Positions 8,533 to 15,796 of a stretch of DNA of 27,163 nt are shown here, piece after piece. The stretch is from JAEUOS01 sp040382235 (lineage in GTDB: Bacteria > Pseudomonadota > Gammaproteobacteria > Burkholderiales > JAEUOS01), in NCBI GenBank assembly GCA_040382235.1, contig JBEIFV010000075.1:1-27163 (forward strand), read 5' to 3'. How positions within the stretch are numbered: position 1 is the stretch's first letter; every line of letters begins with the position of its first letter. The notes below the pieces were generated by a model, which saw only the letters and a list, made by a program, of their open reading frames with translations, was not told where the DNA came from and did not search any database. The translations under genes were made by a program, and so were the position numbers.

Positions 8533-9402
8533 TCAGTCGCGGAATTCCGCGATATCGGGTTTCGACCCCCACATGCAGAACGAACTGGCCTTGAACGGAA
8601 ACTGCCGCGGCCGTTCGTTTTCGTCGGTCACCAGCCGCACGCCGCAGGAATACTCGTAGACCATTCCGTCCGGCCCTTCGAAGTAGACGAAGCGCGCGCC
8701 TGATGTAGGGTGGCGGCCGGGGCCGAAGACGATGCGGATGCCATGCTCCTTGAGGAAGTAGGCCGAGCGCATGATGTCGTCGACCTCCGCGACCTGGTGA
8801 TTGATGTGCTGCACACCGGCAAAGCTTGATGGAAACAGTGCGATCTTGTGATGCACCTGGTCGATGCGCAAGAGCGCGGCCGCGCCAATGCGGTCCGAGA
8901 CGCGCGCCGACAGCATCTGCGTCCAGAAGGCTTCGTCGCGCACCGCGTCGGTGGTGCGCAGACCGATGTGAGAAAAGCCGGTGATGCCGGCGTCGCGCGA
9001 GGGAAAGTAGCGCTTGCCACTGAAATGCGGGCGCAAGGCCAGGTCGATCGAATTGCCGCTGGGATCACGGAAGTTGATGAAGGCGGCAACCCCGCGTGCC
9101 TGCGCCTGGGCTTGCGTGCCACGCGTAACCGGGTACCCCTGCTGTTCGAGTGCGCCGGCGGCTGCATCCAGATCGGCGCTGTCCGCGACTTCAAAGCCGC
9201 TTGTGTGGTCGCCCGGGTCGCCATCGAAATACGCCAGGGTATGCTCACGTGCGTCGCTGCGGAAACAGCGGGTTTGCCCGTTCTTGGGATTGCCCTCCGC
9301 ATGCGCCTCTTCAAGCCCGAGGATGGCTGTGGCAAAGCGGCGCGATCCCTCGAGATCGCGTGTTCCCAGGCGCACGTAAATGATGTCCTTAAGCGCGATC
9401 AT
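8533..9402 (-). CDS. Extradiol (type I, VOC-fold) ring-cleavage dioxygenase
   Basis: I start this 289-residue protein at the ATG ending at 9402 (GGAG 9 bases upstream; the frame is open further but adds no domain). It has two VOC domains: an N-terminal one from about residues 5-125, degenerate at the metal site, and a catalytic one from about 140-260. The catalytic domain carries His145 (FSHIGL), His199 (VQHINH) and Glu250 (MVYEYS) as Fe(II) ligands, plus active-site His185, His231 (GRHPTS) and Tyr240. The His185/His231/Tyr240/Glu250 spacing equals His195/His241/Tyr250/Glu260 of BphC. It should therefore cleave a catechol-type ring next to the hydroxyls. It is encoded opposite to its neighbours, diverging from the SDR gene. 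The substrate is unknown. Confidence 0.83.
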   Translation of the reverse strand: MIALKDIIYVRLGTRDLEGSRRFATAILGLEEAHAEGNPKNGQTRCFRSDAREHTLAYFDGDPGDHTSGFEVADSADLDAAAGALEQQGYPVTRGTQAQAQARGVAAFINFRDPSGNSIDLALRPHFSGKRYFPSRDAGITGFSHIGLRTTDAVRDEAFWTQMLSARVSDRIGAAALLRIDQVHHKIALFPSSFAGVQHINHQVAEVDDIMRSAYFLKEHGIRIVFGPGRHPTSGARFVYFEGPDGMVYEYSCGVRLVTDENERPRQFPFKASSFCMWGSKPDIAEFRD

Positions 9403-9571
9403 GTCAGGTGGCTCCGCTGCGTTTGGGTTGAGGACTTTGAGCGCGAGTTTAACGCCGCGGCGCGCCAACGGGTTCGCGCGCGCGTCGGAGAGCGCGGTAA
9501 GATTTGGGTGTACCCACGGTCGCGCATCGGTGCGGGCCGGGCTTGCCGATCACACTTTCAAGGTGCCACGC

Positions 9572-10330
9572 ATGCAACAAAACCAGATCAATCTGCAGGG
9601 CCGCAAGGCGGTCGTGACCGGGGGGGCCAGCGGCTTGGGGTATGCGATCGCCAAGCGGCTGTTGCAATCCGGGGCGAACGTGGCATTGTGGGACTTGAAG
9701 GCCGATGCGCTCGGGCGCGCCGCGCTCGAGTTGGTACCCGAAGGCCCGGTACGCACCGTGGTGGTCGATGTCGCCGACCACGCGGGCGTGCGCGTCGCGG
9801 CGGCACGCTCGATCGAGCTGCTGGGCGCTGTCGATATCCTGGTCAATAGCGCCGGCATCGCCGGGCCCGCTGTGCCGGCAGTCGAATACACGCCGGCGGA
9901 CTGGCAGTCGGTGCTCGATGTCAACCTGACCGGGGTGTTCAACTGTTGTCAGGCCATGCTGCCGCACATGACCGGGCGTGACTACGGGCGTGTCATCAGC
10001 ATCGCCTCGGTGGCGGGCAAGGATGGCAATCCAAATGCGTGCGCCTACAGCGCTTCCAAGGCCGGAGTGATCGCATTGACGAAATCGCTTGCCAAGGAGG
10101 TCGCGAAAACCGGTGTCCGCATCAATTGCATCACGCCGGCGGCGGTACGCACGCCGATATTCGACCAGATCAGCCAGGCGCACATCGATTTCATGTTGTC
10201 GAAAATTCCCATGGGCCGGCTCGGCTTGCCCGACGAAATCGCCGCGATGGTGGCGTGGCTGGCTTCGGAGGAGTGTTCATTTTCCACCGGTGCTGTCTTC
10301 GATCTCTCTGGTGGCCGATCGACCTACTGA
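9572..10330 (+). CDS. SDR-family NAD(P)-dependent dehydrogenase
   Basis: A 252-residue classical short-chain dehydrogenase. The ATG at 9572 has AAGG 8 bases upstream; the frame is open earlier, but those codons do not belong to the fold. Visible parts: dinucleotide motif TGGASGLG (16-23); Asp41 at the end of beta-strand 2, favouring NAD over NADP; NSAG (92-95); catalytic Ser146, Tyr159 and Lys163 (YSASK); and the C-terminal DLSGGRSTY. It probably oxidises or reduces a hydroxyl/keto group in the local aromatic pathway, for example a dihydrodiol or a 3-hydroxyacyl-like intermediate. Family membership is certain, the substrate is not. Confidence 0.9.
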   Translation: MQQNQINLQGRKAVVTGGASGLGYAIAKRLLQSGANVALWDLKADALGRAALELVPEGPVRTVVVDVADHAGVRVAAARSIELLGAVDILVNSAGIAGPAVPAVEYTPADWQSVLDVNLTGVFNCCQAMLPHMTGRDYGRVISIASVAGKDGNPNACAYSASKAGVIALTKSLAKEVAKTGVRINCITPAAVRTPIFDQISQAHIDFMLSKIPMGRLGLPDEIAAMVAWLASEECSFSTGAVFDLSGGRSTY

Positions 10331-10407
10331 GGCCGTCCCTCAAAGCGTGCCGTGCACGGACACATTGGGGGGCGCCTGGGGTTGCGCCTGCGATCGCGGG
10401 AGTAAAC

Positions 10408-10422
10408 TTCGAATGCATCGAA
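10408..10422. promoter_or_regulatory. Dyad TTCGA-N5-TCGAA upstream of the gentisate dioxygenase gene
   Basis: Perfect 5-base inverted arms separated by ATGCA lie 16 bases before the ATG at 10439, directly in front of the AGGAG ribosome site. The 15-base size with T and A at the ends suits a dimeric regulator half-operator. No regulator gene is present in the window, so the binding protein is unknown, and a chance dyad is possible. Confidence 0.3.
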
Positions 10423-10438
10423 CTTTCAGGAGCAAAAC

Positions 10439-11503
10439 ATGGAAATGAAAAGCGCGCAAGTCGTTCGCAACGCGGAGCAACGCAAGGCGTTTTACGCCCG
10501 GATCGATGGTGACAACCTGGCACCGCTCTGGGAGGTGCTCAGAGGCCTGGTTCCAGCCGAGCCCACGCCGGCTGCCGCGCCATACCTGTGGGACTATGAC
10601 GCGATTCGCCCGCGCATTCTCGAGTCTGGTGCATTGCTCACCGCGCGTGAGGCTGAACGGCGCGTGCTGGTTCTGGAGAACCCGGCCTTGCGCGGCCAGT
10701 CGCTGATCACCGATGTACTGTACGGCGGGCTGCAATTAATCCTGCCTGGGGAGGTGGCGCCGGCGCATCGGCACACGCAATCGGCCTTGCGCTTCATTGT
10801 CGACGGCAAAGGGGCCTACACATCAGTCAACGGCGAAAAGACCCTGATGAACGAGGGCGATTTCGTCATCACGCCCTCATGGACCTGGCACGATCACGGC
10901 AATGACTCGCCCGATCCGATGGTCTGGCTCGATGTTCTCGACTTGTCGACGGTTGCGCATTTCCATGGCCAGTTCCGCGAGGAATGGGAGGAGGAGCGTT
11001 TTCCGCTGAACCGGCCGGAGGGCGATGCCCTGGCGCGCTATGGCGCCGGCCTGCTGCCGATCGACTACAAGGCCAGCGGCGGCACCTCGCCGATTTTCAA
11101 CTATCCCTATTCACGCACGCGCGATTCCCTTTACCGGATGAGCCGCGCCGGCGACCCCGATCCGCATTTCGGCTACAAGCTCAAGTACATCAATCCGGTC
11201 AATGGCGATTGGGCCATGCCGACCATTGCCACCACCATGCAGTGGCTGCCCAAGGGCTTCGCCTCGCTTGCCTACCAGGCCACCGACGGCCTCGGGTTTG
11301 TGTGTGTCGAGGGCACCGGCGAAACCCACGTCAGTTTGCCCGACGGCACGCAGAAGGTGCTGAAGTGGAAGCCGCGTGACGTGTTCGTGGTGCCGGGTTG
11401 GCTCAAGCACACCCATCATGCGCAAGGCGATTCGGTGCTGTTCGGTTTCTCGGACCGGTCGGCACAGGAAAAACTCGGATTGTTTCGCGAACGCCGGTTT
11501 TGA
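10439..11503 (+). CDS. Gentisate 1,2-dioxygenase-like bicupin
   Basis: A 354-residue protein with AGGAG 7 bases before the ATG. Gentisate 1,2-dioxygenase cleaves gentisate to maleylpyruvate using Fe(II) held by a cupin histidine triad. Here the triad is His110 and His112 (PAHRHTQSALRFI) and His151 (WTWHDHG) in the N-terminal cupin. A second cupin spans about residues 250-345 (DVFVVPGWLKHTHH). Length and flanking motifs fit gentisate/1-hydroxy-2-naphthoate/salicylate ring-cleaving dioxygenases, so a substituted gentisate or salicylate is an alternative substrate. The maleylpyruvate isomerase and fumarylpyruvate hydrolase that normally follow are not in the window. It lies 108 bases after the SDR gene on the same strand. 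Confidence 0.9.
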   Translation: MEMKSAQVVRNAEQRKAFYARIDGDNLAPLWEVLRGLVPAEPTPAAAPYLWDYDAIRPRILESGALLTAREAERRVLVLENPALRGQSLITDVLYGGLQLILPGEVAPAHRHTQSALRFIVDGKGAYTSVNGEKTLMNEGDFVITPSWTWHDHGNDSPDPMVWLDVLDLSTVAHFHGQFREEWEEERFPLNRPEGDALARYGAGLLPIDYKASGGTSPIFNYPYSRTRDSLYRMSRAGDPDPHFGYKLKYINPVNGDWAMPTIATTMQWLPKGFASLAYQATDGLGFVCVEGTGETHVSLPDGTQKVLKWKPRDVFVVPGWLKHTHHAQGDSVLFGFSDRSAQEKLGLFRERRF

Positions 11504-11606
11504 TTCGTGCTGCAATTGCCTTGGTGCGGCATTGCTTTTGGGCGCGCTGACCCGGGTCGCCGCGCCGGTTTGTCCGCGCTGATTGCGAGGCTGCGATCAA
11601 GCGGCG

Positions 11607-12224
11607 CTACACCACGATGCTTTCGATGATGTTGGCGATGGCTTCACATTTGTCGGTGATGCTCTCGAGCAGTTCGTACACCTCCTTGTGCTTGATCAGT
11701 TCGCGGGCATCCCGCTCTTCGCGGAACAGTTTTGCCATCGCCGCGCGCATGACGTGATCGGCTTCGGACTCGAGCCTGTCGATTTCTTCACAGATGGCCA
11801 GAATCTCGGCGGTGTTCGTGCGCGAGGGCAGCAGACGGACAGCTGCCTGTACTTTCGCGCTGCTGACCACGCAGATCTCGCTCAACTGTATGGCTTCGGG
11901 CGTGATGGTCTTGAAATCGAACAGAAAAATCGACTGAGCGACATCTTCAGTGAGGTCCACCACATCATCCATGGTGTTGATCAAGAGGTGGATTGCCTCG
12001 CGGTCGAAGGGCGGCATGAAGGTGCGATGCAGGAGGTCGATCGCCGCCCGGGTGATCCTGTCGGCCCGCTTCTCGATGGATTCGATCGAATAGGCGCGCG
12101 CCTGCAAATCGTCGAAATGCGTCATCAGCGCCGCGAGTTCGCAGCTGCTTTCGACCATCGTGGTTGCGTGGTCGTTGAAATAATCGAAGAACTGCCCTCC
12201 CTTGGGCGAGAAGCGACTGAACAT
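11607..12224 (-). CDS. DUF47/PhoU-like putative phosphate transport regulator
   Basis: A 205-residue, almost entirely helical protein starting MFSRFSPKGGQFFDYF, the usual opening of the DUF47 family (PF01865, TIGR00153). It has acidic PhoU-like helices with Glu/Asp clusters in SIEKRADRIT and DRLESEADHV that in PhoU-type folds bind metal ions. DUF47 genes usually sit directly next to a Pit-type inorganic phosphate transporter and modulate it. No pit gene is beside it here, so it is either an orphan or acts on a transporter elsewhere. It has no signal or membrane helix. Confidence 0.88.
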   Translation of the reverse strand: MFSRFSPKGGQFFDYFNDHATTMVESSCELAALMTHFDDLQARAYSIESIEKRADRITRAAIDLLHRTFMPPFDREAIHLLINTMDDVVDLTEDVAQSIFLFDFKTITPEAIQLSEICVVSSAKVQAAVRLLPSRTNTAEILAICEEIDRLESEADHVMRAAMAKLFREERDARELIKHKEVYELLESITDKCEAIANIIESIVV

Positions 12225-12330
12225 GCAGCTTTCCGAAGGTGGGGTGGTGGCCCGGTGGCGAGCCGCGCCGGATTATAACCGCGCCCATCTGTACAGGCAC
12301 TCGGACGCCGCCGCGCCCCGCGGGTGATGC

Positions 12331-13842
12331 TCAGGACGCTCCACAAGAGGATCGCCAGGCTCGCGTATAACGGGCCGCCAGGCGCTCCGCTGCGGCGCGC
12401 ATTTCGACCGAAACGTCGGCATTGCACGGCCCTTTCAACTGGCCGGCGAACCAGGTGGCGGCGCGGCGTCGCAGTTCCAGCGTGGCGCGCTGGCCGCTTG
12501 CGGTAAGTTCCAGTGCGAAGATGCGCGTGTGCCCGCCGGCGCAGTCGCGCGCGTAGCTGGCCACGCAGTGGCGCATGTCCATGCCTTCGCGCGCCAGCAT
12601 CAGGGAGTCGGTCAGCGGTACCGCGCGCAGGCCGCTGTTTTCGTTTGCCGCCAGCGCGCTCGTCCATTGCAGCAGGAACTCCGGATGGCGCAGGATGATC
12701 AGTTGATGCCAGCGCTGCTGGCGCCGGATCAGTGATGCGAACGTCGCGTTGACCGGGATCGACACCGCGTTTGTGGCGGCTTCATCGATCCACCAGTCGA
12801 TCAGGTATGCAAAGTCATCGCGCAGGAAACGCAGATTCTGGCCGGCGGCCGCCCGGCGCTGCGCTTCCGCCAGAGCCAGCCGCAGCAGTCGCGCAAGGTC
12901 GGCATGGCGCGCATTGCCGGGATCGCGGGCGAGGACGCCAAGCGCGCGTTGAAGCGCCATGCCGGTATCGACAAGGCTGGCGATCAAGGGGTCGGGTCGC
13001 ATCAAGCCGGTAGCGGCGAACAGCCGAATCGCCGGCAGGTTCGCGTGTGGGCCGGCATGCGTGTCGGGCTTCTGCAAGCGGCGCACCATGCTGTTGGGTT
13101 GATGCGAAAGCCATTTCCAGTCGCGCCTGGCAAGGCCTGCCGGTGCCGGCCACGCCATGAGTTCGGCGCGCACCGTGCCTACGATTCCCCGGCCCAGCGG
13201 GCCGGCACCCTTGCGCGCGAAACGCTTCACCGCCGAGCCCAGCAGCGGGGCGAGGTTGGGCGTCTCGCGCGTGACGCGTATCAGGCCGTCGGCGCCCGCC
13301 AGGACCACGTCATTGAAATCGCCGATGCTTGTCGCGCTGCCGAATACCAGGCACGCGGCACGCAAGACGGCGCGATCGACAATCTCGCGGCACAACACGA
13401 GACGCACCGTTCGTACACTGTTTGGCGCCAATGCCGCCGGATAAAGGTCGGCGCGCAGTCGATTCCGGGCATAGCGGCGGTCGAGCGATGAAGAATCAGG
13501 GCCGCATCCGGTGGCCATGAGGCACGTTTCAACCGCACGCAGCAGCGCAACCTCCATCAAGGCCGTCGGATCGAGCAGGGTCATGGCGTCGCAAGCAGCA
13601 CTGCGCCGCCAGCGCCCGCCGGCATCGCGTACCGTGACGGCAAGGCGGCGATCGGCAAGGGATTCGATGCGCACGCAGTCGCCCAGGACCAGAGTGCCTT
13701 GGCGCCTGCCGGCGCGCGCCTCGATGCGCACAAATGGCGCTCGCGCTGCCGCGAGCGCGCACAACACCGCCGCCCCGGCGGCTGCAGAGGGGCGCTGTGG
13801 TTTGCCGGCGCCGCCAGCCCCATTCGGGCGTGTGTTTCGCAT
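12331..13842 (-). CDS. PcfJ-like domain protein, unknown function
   Basis: I use the ATG ending at 13842 (503 residues). The frame is open to 13989, but that part is Arg-rich, non-conserved in appearance and reaches into the divergent MFS gene's upstream region. The first 400 residues are helical, Ala/Arg/Leu-rich and unrecognised. About residues 415-480 carry the PcfJ-like pattern EGMDMRHCVASYARDCAGG, then a strand RATLELRR, then Trp and a Gln-x-x-Gly-x-x-Asn arrangement (GQLKGPCNAD). PcfJ is named from an enterococcal conjugative plasmid but relatives are widespread on chromosomes, and the biochemical role is unknown. No conjugation gene is nearby. Confidence 0.72.
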   Translation of the reverse strand: MRNTRPNGAGGAGKPQRPSAAAGAAVLCALAAARAPFVRIEARAGRRQGTLVLGDCVRIESLADRRLAVTVRDAGGRWRRSAACDAMTLLDPTALMEVALLRAVETCLMATGCGPDSSSLDRRYARNRLRADLYPAALAPNSVRTVRLVLCREIVDRAVLRAACLVFGSATSIGDFNDVVLAGADGLIRVTRETPNLAPLLGSAVKRFARKGAGPLGRGIVGTVRAELMAWPAPAGLARRDWKWLSHQPNSMVRRLQKPDTHAGPHANLPAIRLFAATGLMRPDPLIASLVDTGMALQRALGVLARDPGNARHADLARLLRLALAEAQRRAAAGQNLRFLRDDFAYLIDWWIDEAATNAVSIPVNATFASLIRRQQRWHQLIILRHPEFLLQWTSALAANENSGLRAVPLTDSLMLAREGMDMRHCVASYARDCAGGHTRIFALELTASGQRATLELRRRAATWFAGQLKGPCNADVSVEMRAAAERLAARYTRAWRSSCGAS

Positions 13843-13982
13843 GGCGTGAATGTAGCCGATGCCGCGCGCTGGTTGCCAAACCAGTCCTCGGGTACATTGC
13901 AGGCGATGTGCCGCCTCCCGGTTCACCGAAAAGCGCGCGCCAGGGATACGCGGCGCCGGACGTCCACGCGGGGGTTCGCTTA

Positions 13983-15200
13983 GTGGCACGGCAGCGCCTC
14001 TTCTACGGCTGGGTGGTGGTGTGGGCGGCGCACGTGGTCTTGTTCACCATCTTCGGCGCGATCTATTCGTTCTCTTCATTCTTCGGGGCACTGCAGCTCG
14101 AGTTCGCGGCCAACCGTGCCGACGTCTCGTTCGCGTTCGCGCTCGCGGTATTCCTGTACTTTGTGATCGGGGCGGTGGCCGGGGTGGTCGCCGACCGAAC
14201 ACACGTACGTTGGGTGGCCGGATTTGGCATCCTGTGTCTGGCCTGCGGCCTGTTTTTCGCCAGTCGCGCGCTCACGCTGTCGGAGTTCTATCTTGCTTTC
14301 GGCCTGGCGATCGGCTTTGGCGTGGGTTGCGCATACGTGCCGACCATCGCCGCGGTGCAGCCCTGGTTCCTGCGGCGCCGCGCCTTGGCGGCCGGTATCG
14401 CTTCCTCGGGTATCGGCCTGGGTACGCTGGTTGTGCCGCTCCTGGCGGTGCGCCTGATCGATGCCATTGGCTGGCGTGCGACGCTGCAATGGATGGCGCT
14501 GGCGGCGCTCTTGATCGGCGTGGCGGGCACTTTGCTCCTGGAAAAATCGCCGCAAAGAAAGGGCTTGTTCTCCGACAACGACGCAAGCGGCCCGGCGGCC
14601 GCTCAGACCGGTGGCATGGGTTGGAGCGAGGCTGTGCGTTCACCGACCTTCGGTCTGTTCTTCCTCACCATTTTGTTGACCGGGTTGGTGCAGTTCATGC
14701 CTTTCGTGCATCTGGCGCGCCATGCGCAGGACCGCGGCCTTTCGGCTGCCAGCGGCGCGCTGCTGCTGGGTATCATCGGCATGGGCAGCTTCGCCGGTCG
14801 TTTTGTCCTGACCGGTCTGGCCGATCGCTTCGGGCGGCGCGACTCCTATGCCGCCATGTTTGCCCTGATGGGCGCAGCATTCGCATGGTGGTTGCTCTGC
14901 CTGGCATTGCCCTCCTCGTTTGCAGCGCTAGCCGGTTTCGCCGTCTTGTTCGGCCTGGGCTACGGCGGGTTTGTCGGTCTGGCGCCACCGTTGGTGATGG
15001 GCTATTTCGGTGCGCGCAACCTGGGCGGCCTGATCGGGCTTCTGTATGTCGCCGCCGGCATCGGCACCCTGATCGCGCCGACCTTCGCCGGCTGGGTCTA
15101 CGACCACACGGCCAGTTACGCCTGGCCGATCGCCTCGGGCATTCTGGTCAATATGGGTGCCGCGTGGGTTGCCTTGAGGTTGCCCAAGGCTGGCGCTTGA
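13983..15200 (+). CDS. MFS transporter, OxlT/monocarboxylate type
   Basis: A 405-residue protein with about 12 membrane helices. I place the start at GTG 13983, just before RQRLFYGWVVVWAAHVVLF, because that is where helix 1 and family similarity begin and a G-rich GGGGG lies some 7 bases upstream. Earlier in-frame codons overlap the divergent PcfJ-like gene. MFS loops are visible as VVADRTHVRW between helices 2 and 3 and LADRFGRRDSY in the second half. The N-terminal YGW motif and Gly-rich helices resemble oxalate/formate antiporter-like and monocarboxylate carriers, so a small organic acid is a likely substrate. It could supply the local aromatic-acid genes, but this is inference. Confidence 0.85.
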   Translation: MARQRLFYGWVVVWAAHVVLFTIFGAIYSFSSFFGALQLEFAANRADVSFAFALAVFLYFVIGAVAGVVADRTHVRWVAGFGILCLACGLFFASRALTLSEFYLAFGLAIGFGVGCAYVPTIAAVQPWFLRRRALAAGIASSGIGLGTLVVPLLAVRLIDAIGWRATLQWMALAALLIGVAGTLLLEKSPQRKGLFSDNDASGPAAAQTGGMGWSEAVRSPTFGLFFLTILLTGLVQFMPFVHLARHAQDRGLSAASGALLLGIIGMGSFAGRFVLTGLADRFGRRDSYAAMFALMGAAFAWWLLCLALPSSFAALAGFAVLFGLGYGGFVGLAPPLVMGYFGARNLGGLIGLLYVAAGIGTLIAPTFAGWVYDHTASYAWPIASGILVNMGAAWVALRLPKAGA

Positions 15201-15229
15201 GTGGCCGCGATCGGGGACTCCGGCTCGAA

Positions 15230-15260
15230 TTGCCGGCGGCGCATGCCTGCCTTATATACT
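15230..15260 (+). promoter_or_regulatory. Candidate sigma-70 promoter of the FKBP gene
   Basis: TTGCCG (15230-15235), a 19-base spacer and TATACT (15255-15260). The -10 is a near-consensus AT-rich island in very GC-rich DNA. Transcription would start about 20 bases before the ATG at 15287, leaving a short leader with AAGGAAA. Confidence 0.45.
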
Positions 15261-15286
15261 GCGGTCTTTTTTGAAGGAAAGCACCC

Positions 15287-15625
15287 ATGAGTTCGCAACT
15301 GATCATTGAAGACATCACCGTCGGCAGCGGCGCCGAAGCGGTTGCCGGCACCCACATCTCGGTGCATTACACCGGCTGGCTGTACAACGAAGGTGTTCGC
15401 GGCGCCAAGTTCGATTCCAGCCGTGACCGGGGCCAGCCGTTCGACTTTCCGCTGGGCGCCGGGCATGTCATCAAGGGCTGGGACGAAGGCTTCGCCGGCA
15501 TGAAAATCGGCGGTGTGCGGGTGCTCACGATTCCGCCGGAAATGGGCTACGGTGCGCGCGGCGCCGGTGGCGTGATTCCGCCCAACGCGACACTGCAGTT
15601 CGAGGTGGAGTTGTTGGGGGTCTGA
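15287..15625 (+). CDS. FKBP-type peptidyl-prolyl cis-trans isomerase
   Basis: A 112-residue minimal FKBP domain with AAGGAAA 7 bases before the ATG. It shows the canonical order: VHYTGWL, FDSS, FDFPLGAGHVIKGWDEG, GMKIGGVRVLTIPPEMGYG and IPPNATLQFEVELL. The pocket-forming Tyr, Phe, Asp, Trp and aromatic residues are in place, so it should be active in proline isomerisation. There is no signal peptide and no extra domain, so it is cytoplasmic. It has its own probable promoter and is a housekeeping folding factor rather than part of the aromatic module. Confidence 0.96.
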   Translation: MSSQLIIEDITVGSGAEAVAGTHISVHYTGWLYNEGVRGAKFDSSRDRGQPFDFPLGAGHVIKGWDEGFAGMKIGGVRVLTIPPEMGYGARGAGGVIPPNATLQFEVELLGV

Positions 15626-15796
15626 GTGGCCCCGTTTGCGCCGGCGCGCCCGCTTCTCGGCCGCCGGCAAGCGCCAACCGAAAACGATGCGTCGGGATGC
15701 CGTCGGTTTCAAGGCATCAATTGCCAGTGCTCCTGGCTGCCGCCGGGTAGCGTTGTCGACTGACATCTTGGTTTGCTTGGTGACTGGCAGGTATCG

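Noticed and set aside
13843..13989. N-terminal extension of the PcfJ-like gene
   Set aside because: It would overlap the upstream region and start of the divergent MFS gene and has no ribosome site.
13859..15274. 471-codon plus-strand frame overlapping the MFS gene
   Set aside because: It is offset from the MFS frame and lacks hydrophobic helices; the MFS frame shows 12 helices and known loops.
15630..15690. Rho-independent terminator after the FKBP gene
   Set aside because: There is a GC-rich inverted repeat (GCCGGCG and CGCCGGC) but no T tract, so it cannot be called.
15773..15796. TTG start for the LLM monooxygenase
   Set aside because: The ATG at 15797 begins exactly at the family N-terminus KLGFF and has GGCAGG in front of it.
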